This document shows, in pieces, positions 36,611 through 44,687 of a stretch of DNA of 64,000 nucleotides. The position numbers were made by a program, and so were the translations under genes. A model generated the notes under the pieces. The model worked only from the letters and a program-made list of their open reading frames with translations, was not told where the DNA came from and did not search any database. Position 1 is the stretch's first letter, and each line of letters begins with the position of its first letter. The DNA is taken from the NCBI RefSeq assembly GCF_007679495.1, contig NZ_VEGP01000014.1, positions 1 to 64,000 on the forward strand, written 5' to 3'. Source of the DNA: Paenibacillus sp. 32O-W (GTDB taxonomy: Bacteria; Bacillota; Bacilli; Paenibacillales; NBRC-103111).

Positions 36611-37736
36611 TTATGTCGATTCCCGATCCGGTTTCTTGTCAATCTGGTGGCGAAGATAGGCATCGATCAGAAAATCGATTTCTCCGTCCATGACTGCTCC
36701 AATGTTTCCGGATTCCGCTTGGGTCCTGTGATCCTTAACCATACTGTATGGGTGGAAAACGTAGGAACGAATCTGGCTTCCCCAGCCGATCTCCCGCTGC
36801 TCTCCACGAATTTCCGCCAAATGCTGACGTTGTTCCTCAATTTTCTTCTCGTAAAGCTTGGAGCGAAGAATTTTCATCGCACGTTCCCTATTCTTGATCT
36901 GGGACCGTTCCGTCTGGCAGGTTACCACGATTCCAGTAGGCAAGTGGGTAATCCGGACCGCGGAATCGGTTGTATTGACGTGCTGGCCTCCGGCCCCGCT
37001 GGAACGGTACGTATCGATCTTCAGCTCCTCCGGGCGGATCCCCACCTCTACATCATCATCGATTTCCGGAACGACGTCGCAGGATACGAAAGAAGTATGC
37101 CTTCTTCCCGACGCGTCAAAAGGCGAAATCCGGACCAGACGGTGAACTCCCTTCTCGGCCTTCAGATACCCATAAGCATTGTAGCCCTTAATCAGCAGAG
37201 TGACGCTCTTCACCCCAGCCTCGTCTCCAGGCAGATAATCCAGTACCTCGACCTTAAAGTTGTGCTTCTCCGCCCATCTCCTATACATCCGGAGCAGCAG
37301 CTCCGCCCAATCCTGGGATTCGGTGCCGCCGGCCCCCGGATGAAGCTCGAGAATAGCGTTCATCCGGTCGTAAGGCTCATTGAGCAGAAGCTGAAGCTCA
37401 TAGTTCTGAAGCTTCTCCTCAAGTTGAGCAACGCCTGCCTCGAGTTCTTCGAGCATGCCCTCATCGTTTTCCTCTTCGGCCAGCATCATCATAACTTCCA
37501 GGTCTTCGTATTCTTTGGACAGAGCTTCGAATTCGGCCACCACATCCTTGACCGCATTGAGCTCGGCGATCAGCTTCTGAGCACGCTCATTATCGTCCCA
37601 GAAATCGGGAGCGCTCATCTTTTCCTCGAAATCGGCAATCTGTTCATGCTTGTAATCTAAGTCAAAGAGACCCCCGTAATTCAAGTATTCGCCTTGCCAT
37701 TTCTTTCAAGCTATGCTTCCAACTGCTGTCGATCAT
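36611..37736 (-). CDS. prfB: peptide chain release factor 2, with programmed +1 frameshift
   Basis: Two frames together encode one 374-residue protein. Translation starts at ATG 37736 (AGAGGTG upstream), reads 24 codons ending ...LRGSL and meets TGA at 37664-37662 in the context GGGGGTCTCTTTGAC. A +1 slip at CTT-TGA-C joins the second frame (DLDYKHEQ...), which continues to 36611. The internal SD-like GGGGG and CTTTGAC are the classic RF2 autoregulatory signal. Domain 3 has SGAGGQHVN (GGQ catalytic loop). RF2 releases peptides at TGA and TAA; low RF2 favours the slip. It follows secA, as in B. subtilis. Confidence 0.96.
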
Positions 37737-37839
37737 AGCATACACCTCTTTCATAATTAGTCATCGATGTTATTGGGGTATCCATGGAGCTGATACCCGG
37801 CTGTTCAGTGTCTGGATAGTTTATGCTGACGAATTTCGC

Positions 37840-40347
37840 TTACTTGCCGCAGCATTGCTTATATTTCTTCCCGCTTCCGCAAGGACAAGCGTCGTTGCGG
37901 CCGATTTTATCCTCTTTCTTAACTACAGGCCGCTTAGCTTGAGGCTCACCGCTCGGATTGACCGCCTGACCTTCAGCCACAGCCTTTCTTTCGAGGTTCG
38001 TCTCGACGTGAGCTTTCATTATATAAGTAGCAACTTCTTCCTGAATGCTCTCGATCATTTGTTGGAACATTTCGAACCCTTCGAATTGATACTCTCTCAG
38101 CGGGTCTGTTCCGCCGTAGGCTCTGAGGTGAATTCCTTGGCGAAGCTGGTCCATCGCGTCGATATGGTCCATCCACTTGCTATCCACTGCCCGAAGCACA
38201 ACGACCTTCTCAAACTCGCGCATATATTCTTGGCCAATTTCCTGTTCTCTTTCCTCGTACTGCTCGAGAACCTTGGCTTTAATATTCTCAATGATTTCTT
38301 CCTTCTCTTTGCCCCACAGCTCATCTGCGGTAAGCGTTCCTTCTTTGAGGAAGGTGGCGTTGGCATAATCGGCAACGGCCTGCAAATCCCATTCTTCGGG
38401 AACCTGGTCGCCCGGACAATGTGCTTCGACTATTCTCTCGATGACCGGGTAGATCATATTAAGAGTGATCTCACGGATATTCTCCGATTCGAGCACTTCC
38501 CGGCGCTGCTTATAGATAATATTCCGCTGTTGGTTCATGACGTCGTCATACTGCAGGACGATCTTGCGCACATCGAAGTTGTTGCCTTCCACGCGTTTCT
38601 GCGCAGATTCGATAGCCTTCGTAATGAGGCGGCTTTCGATTTCCTGATCTTCCTCGAACCCAAGCCGGTCCATCATTCCCATAATATTCTCTGCACCGAA
38701 ACGGCGCATCAATTCATCCTCGAGTGACAGGAAGAACTGAGAGGAGCCTGGGTCTCCCTGACGTCCGGAACGTCCACGAAGCTGGTTATCAATCCTGCGG
38801 CTCTCGTGTCTTTCCGTACCTATAATATGCAGACCGCCAAGCTCGGCTACTCCTTCCCCGAGCAAGATGTCGGTTCCGCGTCCCGCCATGTTGGTGGCAA
38901 TCGTTACGGCACCGGGTTGACCGGCCCGAGAGACGATTTCCGCTTCTTCCGCATGATATTTCGCGTTCAGAACCTTATGGGGCACGCCCTTCTTCTTAAG
39001 CATATCCGACAGGCGCTCGGAATTCTCGATCGATACGGTACCTACGAGCACAGGCTGCTTATTCTTGTGCCGCTCTACTATTTGATCCACCACTGCCCTA
39101 AATTTGCTGTTGATGGATTTATAGACTACGTCCGGCATATCTTTACGAATCATCGGACGATTTGTCGGGACGACAATAACATCGAGGCCGTAAATTTTCT
39201 TGAATTCCTCTTCTTCCGTCTTGGCCGTTCCGGTCATTCCCGCCAGCTTCTGATACATGCGGAAATAGTTCTGGAAGGTTATAGTCGCCAGGGTCATGCT
39301 TTCATTCTGAACCTTAAGCTTCTCCTTCGCTTCAATAGCCTGGTGGAGGCCTTCGCTATAGCGTCGGCCAGTCATAAGGCGCCCCGTAAACTCATCAACA
39401 ATAACGACTTCATCGTCTTGAACGACGTAGTCGATATCTCTCTTCATTATTACATGTGCTTTCAAAGCTTGCGTGACATGGTGGTTGAGCGTGACATTCT
39501 GGTGGTCAAACAGGTTTTCGATGCCGAAGGCTCTTTCCGCCTTGGCTACGCCCTCTTCGGTCAAAGTAACGGAACGCATCTTGATATCTACGGTGTAGTC
39601 CTCTTCCGCCTTCAGTCCGCTTACGAACCGGTCAGCTGCATAATACAGATCTGTCGATTTGGCCGCCTGCCCCGAGATGATCAGAGGGGTCCGGGCTTCG
39701 TCAATCAAGATTGAATCGACCTCATCGATGATGGCAAAATTCAATGGACGCTGGACCATCTGTTCCTTATACAGAACCATGTTATCGCGGAGATAATCGA
39801 AGCCGAATTCGTTGTTCGTCCCGTAAGTAATATCACAGGCATAAGCCGCCTGCTTCTGAGCATGGTCCATATTATTGAGGTTAAGCCCGACGGTCATACC
39901 CAGGAAGGTATAAATTTTGCCCATTTCCTCACAACCAACGGTCGCCAAATAATCGTTGACGGTAACCAGATGGACTCCTTTACCGGACAGAGCATTAAGA
40001 TAAACCGGCAGGGTAGCCACCAATGTCTTCCCTTCCCCGGTCTTCATCTCCGCTATGCGTCCTTCGTGCAGAACCATGCCTCCAATTAACTGGACGTCAA
40101 AATGCCGCTTGCCCAAAGTTCTCTTGGAAGCCTCCCGCACGGTCGCATAAGCTTCAGGAAGCAGGTCATCCAGCGTTTCCCCTTTATCCAGCCGCTCTTT
40201 GAACTCGTCGGTCTTAGCCCGCAGCTGTTCATCGGACAGCACCTCGAACTTAGGCTCCATCTGATTAATCTGTTCTACGGTCTTGAGCATTCTTTTTATT
40301 TCACGTTCGTTTGAATCGCCAAATATTTTCTTAACAAGTCCTAGCAT
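37840..40347 (-). CDS. secA: preprotein translocase ATPase SecA
   Basis: 835 residues with AAAGGGG before ATG 40347. Walker A is [14 protein letters not shown], the DEAD motif is [16 protein letters not shown], motif III-VI regions include [13 protein letters not shown] and [24 protein letters not shown]. The C-terminal SEC-C zinc motif is [13 protein letters not shown]. SecA drives export of unfolded proteins through SecYEG. Length is typical. A hairpin without a T-run (GGGTATC/GATACCC, 37776-37798) separates it from prfB, so read-through is likely. Confidence 0.98.
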   Translation of the reverse strand: MLGLVKKIFGDSNEREIKRMLKTVEQINQMEPKFEVLSDEQLRAKTDEFKERLDKGETLDDLLPEAYATVREASKRTLGKRHFDVQLIGGMVLHEGRIAEMKTGEGKTLVATLPVYLNALSGKGVHLVTVNDYLATVGCEEMGKIYTFLGMTVGLNLNNMDHAQKQAAYACDITYGTNNEFGFDYLRDNMVLYKEQMVQRPLNFAIIDEVDSILIDEARTPLIISGQAAKSTDLYYAADRFVSGLKAEEDYTVDIKMRSVTLTEEGVAKAERAFGIENLFDHQNVTLNHHVTQALKAHVIMKRDIDYVVQDDEVVIVDEFTGRLMTGRRYSEGLHQAIEAKEKLKVQNESMTLATITFQNYFRMYQKLAGMTGTAKTEEEEFKKIYGLDVIVVPTNRPMIRKDMPDVVYKSINSKFRAVVDQIVERHKNKQPVLVGTVSIENSERLSDMLKKKGVPHKVLNAKYHAEEAEIVSRAGQPGAVTIATNMAGRGTDILLGEGVAELGGLHIIGTERHESRRIDNQLRGRSGRQGDPGSSQFFLSLEDELMRRFGAENIMGMMDRLGFEEDQEIESRLITKAIESAQKRVEGNNFDVRKIVLQYDDVMNQQRNIIYKQRREVLESENIREITLNMIYPVIERIVEAHCPGDQVPEEWDLQAVADYANATFLKEGTLTADELWGKEKEEIIENIKAKVLEQYEEREQEIGQEYMREFEKVVVLRAVDSKWMDHIDAMDQLRQGIHLRAYGGTDPLREYQFEGFEMFQQMIESIQEEVATYIMKAHVETNLERKAVAEGQAVNPSGEPQAKRPVVKKEDKIGRNDACPCGSGKKYKQCCGK

Positions 40348-40525
40348 GGGTTTGCCCCTTTCAACAGTGAAAATTCACAAAAGACAAGTATACAGAAATT
40401 GTAACAGTTTGCTCTTAAAGCCGCAACAACAGGAAAGAAAAGGGGCCGCCATTACATAATGACTGCATAGGAAGACCGGATGTAATAAGGCCCTTGTCCT
40501 GAATATTTCCTGGATATGGGATATC

Positions 40526-40559
40526 AAAAAAAGCCCGATCCGTCATAAGAGGACCAGGC
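40526..40559 (-). terminator. terminator of hpf
   Basis: Minus strand GCCTGGTCC and GGATCGGGC pair around an 8- to 10-base loop and are followed by TTTTTTT, 14 bases after the hpf stop. Confidence 0.75.
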
Positions 40560-40572
40560 ATTGGGAAAACGG

Positions 40573-41124
40573 TTATCTGGCAGGTTCGATCAACCCGTAG
40601 GTGCCGTCTTGGCGCCGGTAGACTACATTTACATTCTCGGAGTCGTCCGAGTTGGAGAAGACGAAGAAGCTGTGGCCAATCATGTTCATCTGGAGAATGG
40701 CTTCCTCCACATTCATCGGCTTCAAAGTAAAACGCTTAGTACGAACGAGTTCAAATTCCTCTTCTTCCTGTGCAACAGCTTGAGTTTCGGAATCCTCGAT
40801 AAAATAGTTCTTCATTCCGCTTTCTTGGCGGAGCTTACGGTTTACTCTTGTTTTATACTTGCGGATTTGTCGTTCCAGCTTGTCCACGACCAGGTCGATG
40901 GAAGCATACATGTCACTTCCCCGGACCTCAGCCCTTAACAATACGCCGGTTAGAGGGATCGTTACTTCCACGTTTTGCTTGTCTTTGACCACACTCAAGG
41001 TCACATTGGCCTCAGAAGCGACGGGTTGCTCAAAATACCTTTCGAGCCTGTCCAGCTTCTTCTGAACATATTCCCTTAATGCATTGGTCACTTCAATATT
41101 CTTGCCGCGAATGTTATATTTCAT
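40573..41124 (-). CDS. hpf: ribosome hibernation promoting factor, long form
   Basis: 183 residues with GGGAGGAG before ATG 41124. The N-terminal domain (1-100, MKYNIRGKNIEVTNALREYV) binds the 30S subunit. The C-terminal domain (about 125-183, VRTKRFTLKPMNVEEAILQMNMIGHSFFVF) dimerises and makes 100S ribosomes, so this is the long HPF of Gram-positives (YvyD in B. subtilis). In B. subtilis it is made in stationary phase and stress under sigma-B and sigma-H. It has its own terminator ahead of secA. Confidence 0.96.
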   Translation of the reverse strand: MKYNIRGKNIEVTNALREYVQKKLDRLERYFEQPVASEANVTLSVVKDKQNVEVTIPLTGVLLRAEVRGSDMYASIDLVVDKLERQIRKYKTRVNRKLRQESGMKNYFIEDSETQAVAQEEEEFELVRTKRFTLKPMNVEEAILQMNMIGHSFFVFSNSDDSENVNVVYRRQDGTYGLIEPAR

Positions 41125-41194
41125 GGTAACAACTCCTCCCTTCTAATTCCTATTATAATCCATTTTACGCCATACTTCAAAGCATAAGAACACG

Positions 41195-41218
41195 AAAAAA
41201 CCCCGGGATGTCCGGGGT
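41195..41218 (-). terminator. terminator of the cold-shock gene
   Basis: CCCCGG (41201-41206) and CCGGGG (41212-41217) form a short G+C stem followed on the minus strand by TTTTTTCGTG. Confidence 0.8.
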
Positions 41219-41274
41219 AGAAATAGCTTCCAAAGTAACCTTCTATATGAGATATCGGCAGACAACCGGATAAA

Positions 41275-41472
41275 TTACAGTTTGGTTACGTTAGCTGCTT
41301 GAGGCCCACGAGCGCCTTCTACAATATCAAATTCTACGGCTTGTCCTTCGTCCAAGGATTTGAAGCCTTCTTGTTGAATTGCTGAGAAATGTACGAATAC
41401 GTCCCCGCCCTCTTCTGTTTCAATGAAACCGTATCCTTTTTCCGCGTTAAACCATTTAACTTTACCTTGCAT
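41275..41472 (-). CDS. cold-shock protein (CspA/CspB family)
   Basis: 65 residues, the standard Csp size, from ATG 41472 with AAGGGAATG upstream. A longer frame to 41517 is not needed. RNP1 is KGYGFIE and RNP2 is VFVHF; the OB fold ends with [10 protein letters not shown]. Csp proteins bind single-stranded RNA and DNA and act as RNA chaperones. The gene is a single unit with its own terminator. The 300 bases upstream hold a cluster of DnaA boxes at 41613-41673. Confidence 0.95.
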   Translation of the reverse strand: MQGKVKWFNAEKGYGFIETEEGGDVFVHFSAIQQEGFKSLDEGQAVEFDIVEGARGPQAANVTKL

Positions 41473-41612
41473 TCGAAACATTCCCTTCTTATTCAATTGA
41501 ATGTGAAACGCATTCACACCTTGACTATACCACCCGTTTCAAGAGATTGTCAATAATATACAATTAAGGACAATTATCAGAAAATACACAATTCACATTT
41601 CATTAACGTTTT

Positions 41613-41673
41613 TATACACAGGCTGAAAACTTATTTTCATTAGTTATTCACAAAGTTATGCACATTATCCACA
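41613..41673 (+). promoter_or_regulatory. cluster of four DnaA boxes
   Basis: Four perfect TTATNCACA sites in the same orientation: TTATACACA 41613-41621, TTATTCACA 41644-41652, TTATGCACA 41656-41664 and TTATCCACA 41665-41673, the last two adjacent. A reverse near-match TGTGTATAT follows at about 41684. This fills most of the gene-free stretch 41473-41772. It is not oriC by context (no dnaA or dnaN nearby). Confidence 0.8.
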
Positions 41674-41728
41674 GGCTGAGGATAACCTGTTGTGTGTATA
41701 TCTCGGCTTGGATTGGGAGTATATGCAA

Positions 41729-41781
41729 AAAAAATAACCGCCGGATTTTCTCCAACGGTACGCTTGAAATGGTTATTTTTT
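41729..41781 (-). terminator. terminator of the flagellar fliD-fliS-fliT unit
   Basis: AAAAAATAACC (41729-41739) and GGTTATTTTTT (41771-41781) pair across a 31-base loop that contains a small inner stem. The minus strand ends in TTTTTTTT. The right arm overlaps the fliT stop codon. Confidence 0.6.
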
Positions 41782-42108
41782 CTGGTCGAAAAATACGCTG
41801 TCATAAGGGCCAACCGCCTCATACCCGACCTTCTGCTGCCTTCCAATGGAAATTTTGGATAAGCCTTCATTTGCTTCCTGTCTTATTTCCTCCATCTTGG
41901 CAATAATGATTGAATCGTACTTTAGGAGGCTTTGGATCTGCACACGATAAGGATTTATGGATATTTGGGAAAAAGGAATGGATTGAAGCTTCGCAATAAT
42001 TTCGCCTCTCCGCTGCACGAAATCTTCTAATTGTTCATAAGTAACACCATCTAAATTATCCACAATGCCTTTCGTCAATTTTTCCAAATTAGCAATTAAA
42101 TTTTCCAT
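41773..42108 (-). CDS. fliT: FliT-like flagellar protein
   Basis: 111 residues, mostly helical and charged, from ATG 42108. It has no enzyme motif. The size, the helical text MENLIANLEKLTKGIVDNLDGV and the position directly after fliS support FliT, the export chaperone of the filament cap FliD. Conservation in this family is low, so the name rests on position and size. It is the last gene of the flaG-fliD-fliS-fliT group, 10 bases after fliS. Confidence 0.75.
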   Translation of the reverse strand: MENLIANLEKLTKGIVDNLDGVTYEQLEDFVQRRGEIIAKLQSIPFSQISINPYRVQIQSLLKYDSIIIAKMEEIRQEANEGLSKISIGRQQKVGYEAVGPYDSVFFDQKK

Positions 42109-42118
42109 GAGTCTGCCC

Positions 42119-42499
42119 TCAAGAAACAGTGGAAAGCTTGGAAGCCTTCACCCAAGTCTCTCTCAATTCTATTAAATAGCCCATCACTTCTTCAATCGGT
42201 TCAATCTCCTTCTTCATATTGGCTTCAACTAATCGATGAAGAAAATAATCATAGAGTCTAAGCAAATCTTCAGAAAAAGACGTATTCTTATCCAACGTAG
42301 CGGCAAACTCTGAAATGATATCCTGGGCCTTGCGCAAATTCTGGTGGGCGTTGGGCGTATCGTTAGCTTTAATAGCCTCTATTGCCGCTCTGCAGAACCG
42401 TATTGCCCCGTCACATAACATGATTAGCAGTTGAGCGGGAGTTGCCGTCTGAATTGACGTTTCCAAATATTTGTTTCTGTTCGCCTGCGCTTGATACAT
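42119..42499 (-). CDS. fliS: flagellar export chaperone FliS
   Basis: 126 residues with TGGAGG before ATG 42499. The product begins MYQAQANRNKYLETSIQTATPAQLLIMLCDGAIRFCRAA, which is the recognisable FliS opening (Y-x-x-x-x-v-x-t-a-s-P-x-x-L-i-x-m-L-Y/C-d-G). FliS binds the C-terminus of flagellin and prevents early polymerisation. That makes the two possible flagellin C-termini of the neighbouring hag gene relevant to it. Confidence 0.95.
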   Translation of the reverse strand: MYQAQANRNKYLETSIQTATPAQLLIMLCDGAIRFCRAAIEAIKANDTPNAHQNLRKAQDIISEFAATLDKNTSFSEDLLRLYDYFLHRLVEANMKKEIEPIEEVMGYLIELRETWVKASKLSTVS

Positions 42500-42528
42500 T
42501 TTGTAAACCTCCAGTCTAGCGATAGAAA

Positions 42529-42915
42529 CTATCTTCTCTCATCTACAATTAACCCAGCCAATTCCCATATTTTTGCAATAAAGTCCAGTGTCTTTTCCGG
42601 AGGAATTTCCCTAATTGTGTCACCTGTTTCATTATCCAAAACTTTAACCATGATTTGGTTGGTCTTCTCATGAACCGAGACTTCCAACGAAGTAGGCCTT
42701 CCCTGCATAGATTTGATTGCCCGATCAATAGCAAGTATCAGCTGTTCGTCACTGATGGAGATTTTTTCTCCATTCATCTCTGCCATCTTTAATTGCTTGA
42801 GTGTCTTTATTGAAGATAACATTCGATCAGAGATGCTTTGGGAAGTGGAGAGAGGGATTATCCTCTCCACCACGCCATTCCCAGTCTTATCATGGATTGG
42901 CAAATTCGCGTTCAA
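42529..42915 (-). CDS. flaG: FlaG family protein
   Basis: 128 residues from TTG 42915 with GGAGG eight bases upstream. The C-terminal part has the FlaG pattern: LEVSVHEKTNQIMVKVLD followed by DTIREIPPEKTLDFIAKI. FlaG (YvyC in B. subtilis) influences filament length or cap function; the mechanism is not clear. It lies between fliD and fliS. Confidence 0.9.
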   Translation of the reverse strand: MNANLPIHDKTGNGVVERIIPLSTSQSISDRMLSSIKTLKQLKMAEMNGEKISISDEQLILAIDRAIKSMQGRPTSLEVSVHEKTNQIMVKVLDNETGDTIREIPPEKTLDFIAKIWELAGLIVDERR

Positions 42916-42957
42916 TTGAATTCCTCCGTTTCCTGAACATAGCTTAATGGTTGGATA

Positions 42958-44427
42958 TTAACCGCCAAATTGTTGTGCCAGCCAAGCACTTTGACTATTC
43001 AGTTGGTTTATCGCTTTTTCCATTGCCGTAAACTGCCGATAATATCGTTCTTCGACGCTTAACAGGCGTTTAGACATCTCTTTTAATTTGTCTTCAATGC
43101 CGCGAATATCTTTACTTAAAAAGCTGTTGTCGGTTAAATTGTCGGCTGTTCCTGCCTTTTTGGTTAAATGTTCCAAAGAAGCTTTCAATACGTTGTTTAA
43201 CCGCGTTGCAAACCCGTCACCCGCTGTCGACTTAATACCATCATCGGAAGTGAATAGCTTGGTGACCTCCTCTGGGCGCTCGGTAACCGCCTGACGAAGC
43301 TTCTCCTCATCCAGATGAAGCTTTCCATTCTCGCGGTAATCCCCTGTGGTGATACCTATTTCTTTCAGAATAGAAAGCTCGCCCTGCTTTCCTTTGAAAG
43401 GCTCGGACAAGGCTAGTCTCATCTCGCTCATAACCGTCCTCAACAGAGGATCGCTCTGAAGAAGTCCGCTTTTGGCTTTTGACTCCCAACGCTCTATATC
43501 TTTTTCTTTCATGGCTTCTTTTTCTTCATCGGATAGCGGGTGGAAATCACGATATTTCTTCTCCGTTAATTTCCCGTGGACCAGATCAACCAATTCGTTG
43601 TATTTCTCTACGAAGGTTTTAATCTTGTCTACTACGGCATCGGTGTTATGAGTCACCGAAATATTAATCGGTTGATCCCCTGTATTCTGAGCCTTTTTGG
43701 CCGTAAAGGTCATTCCATTAATGGTAAAAACGTTGGTGGAAAACTCGAACCTTTGCTTATTATATTCGACAATTGCATCGTCGCCTTTCACTTCCACTGA
43801 ATCGGCATTAGCCAATCCCAAAGAATTAAACAAATCCGAATTACCTGTTAATTTTATTTTGGATTCACTGCCGGTTTTACTTGATGTAAAGAACAATCGC
43901 TCCAGAGTAGCATCGTAATTTAGCTTTACTCCTGTCTTCCCTGCTTGACTGTTGACCTTGTCCAATAAATTAGCAATTTTATCCGTATCCTTAACATTAA
44001 TTTCAACATCATTTATCTTGAAACTACCTTCTCCATTAAACCCTAAATCTTTTAGTGTAGTTGAAAAGTCTACTTTTCCGTCTTGACCATCTTTCTTGAG
44101 TTGCTCGGACGTAATGGAAGCAGAAGTAGCCACCTGTTTGATAAAAATATTAAAACTCCCATTTATCGCTGCATTTCCGGTGACCGAAACAACACTATCA
44201 TCCGAAGAATGAAATTTGGAAACGTTAAAGGTCTTGTTAAGCGTCATATCGAACGCCAAGTTACGGAACTCCAATAGCTTGCTGTTAATTTCGCGATAAG
44301 CCGATCTCTGCCAGTCCAAGGTTTGTTTCTTCTGATTCAACTTCTCGTAAGGCATCCGTTCCGCTTTCATCAATTCCTTGACCATCATATCGATGTCCAT
44401 ACCCGTGGCCAACCCGCCAACTCTCAT
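42958..44427 (-). CDS. fliD: flagellar filament cap protein FliD
   Basis: 489 residues if it starts at ATG 44427 (MRVGGLATGMDIDMMVKEL, the standard FliD opening). The AAGGTGA site is about 12 bases away; a TTG two codons earlier is also possible. FliD_N is at about 8-105 and FliD_C at about 240-475, ending in a coiled region with AMEKAINQLNSQSAWLAQQF. FliD forms the pentameric or hexameric cap under which flagellin assembles. It lies 260 bases after the 3' end of hag on the same strand. Confidence 0.95.
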   Translation of the reverse strand: MRVGGLATGMDIDMMVKELMKAERMPYEKLNQKKQTLDWQRSAYREINSKLLEFRNLAFDMTLNKTFNVSKFHSSDDSVVSVTGNAAINGSFNIFIKQVATSASITSEQLKKDGQDGKVDFSTTLKDLGFNGEGSFKINDVEINVKDTDKIANLLDKVNSQAGKTGVKLNYDATLERLFFTSSKTGSESKIKLTGNSDLFNSLGLANADSVEVKGDDAIVEYNKQRFEFSTNVFTINGMTFTAKKAQNTGDQPINISVTHNTDAVVDKIKTFVEKYNELVDLVHGKLTEKKYRDFHPLSDEEKEAMKEKDIERWESKAKSGLLQSDPLLRTVMSEMRLALSEPFKGKQGELSILKEIGITTGDYRENGKLHLDEEKLRQAVTERPEEVTKLFTSDDGIKSTAGDGFATRLNNVLKASLEHLTKKAGTADNLTDNSFLSKDIRGIEDKLKEMSKRLLSVEERYYRQFTAMEKAINQLNSQSAWLAQQFGG

Positions 44428-44640
44428 TACCAAAACTATCACCTTCTTTTAGTTATTCAATATATCAACCCGTTAATTTATACATCTTATCTTTTTTATC
44501 GGTAGTTTAAATAAAAATAATGAGATTTTATAAGATTTTTATTTAAAAATAGATCAAGATCGTATGCCCCATGTTTTTTGGAAGATTAAAACGGAAAATC
44601 TGGACCAAACCTACTGTCTGTAAACAAGCAGCAAAATAAG

Positions 44641-44675
44641 AAAAGAGCGGCAGCTTGTAAACAGCCGCCACTCTT
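44641..44675 (-). terminator. terminator of hag, beyond exon 2
   Basis: Minus strand AAGAGTGGCGGCT and AGCTGCCGCTCTT (with two G-U pairs) form a strong stem followed by TTCTTATTTT. It lies 12 bases after the exon 2 stop, showing that the true end of the hag transcript is downstream of the intron. Confidence 0.85.
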
Positions 44676-44687
44676 GATAAGTATAAA

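Noticed and set aside
36602-37660. 352-codon plus-strand frame opposite prfB
   Set aside because: Composition is that of a shadow; prfB on the other strand is certain.
37776-37798. Terminator between secA and prfB
   Set aside because: The stem GGGTATC/GATACCC has no following T-run; it may be only a processing or spacer hairpin.
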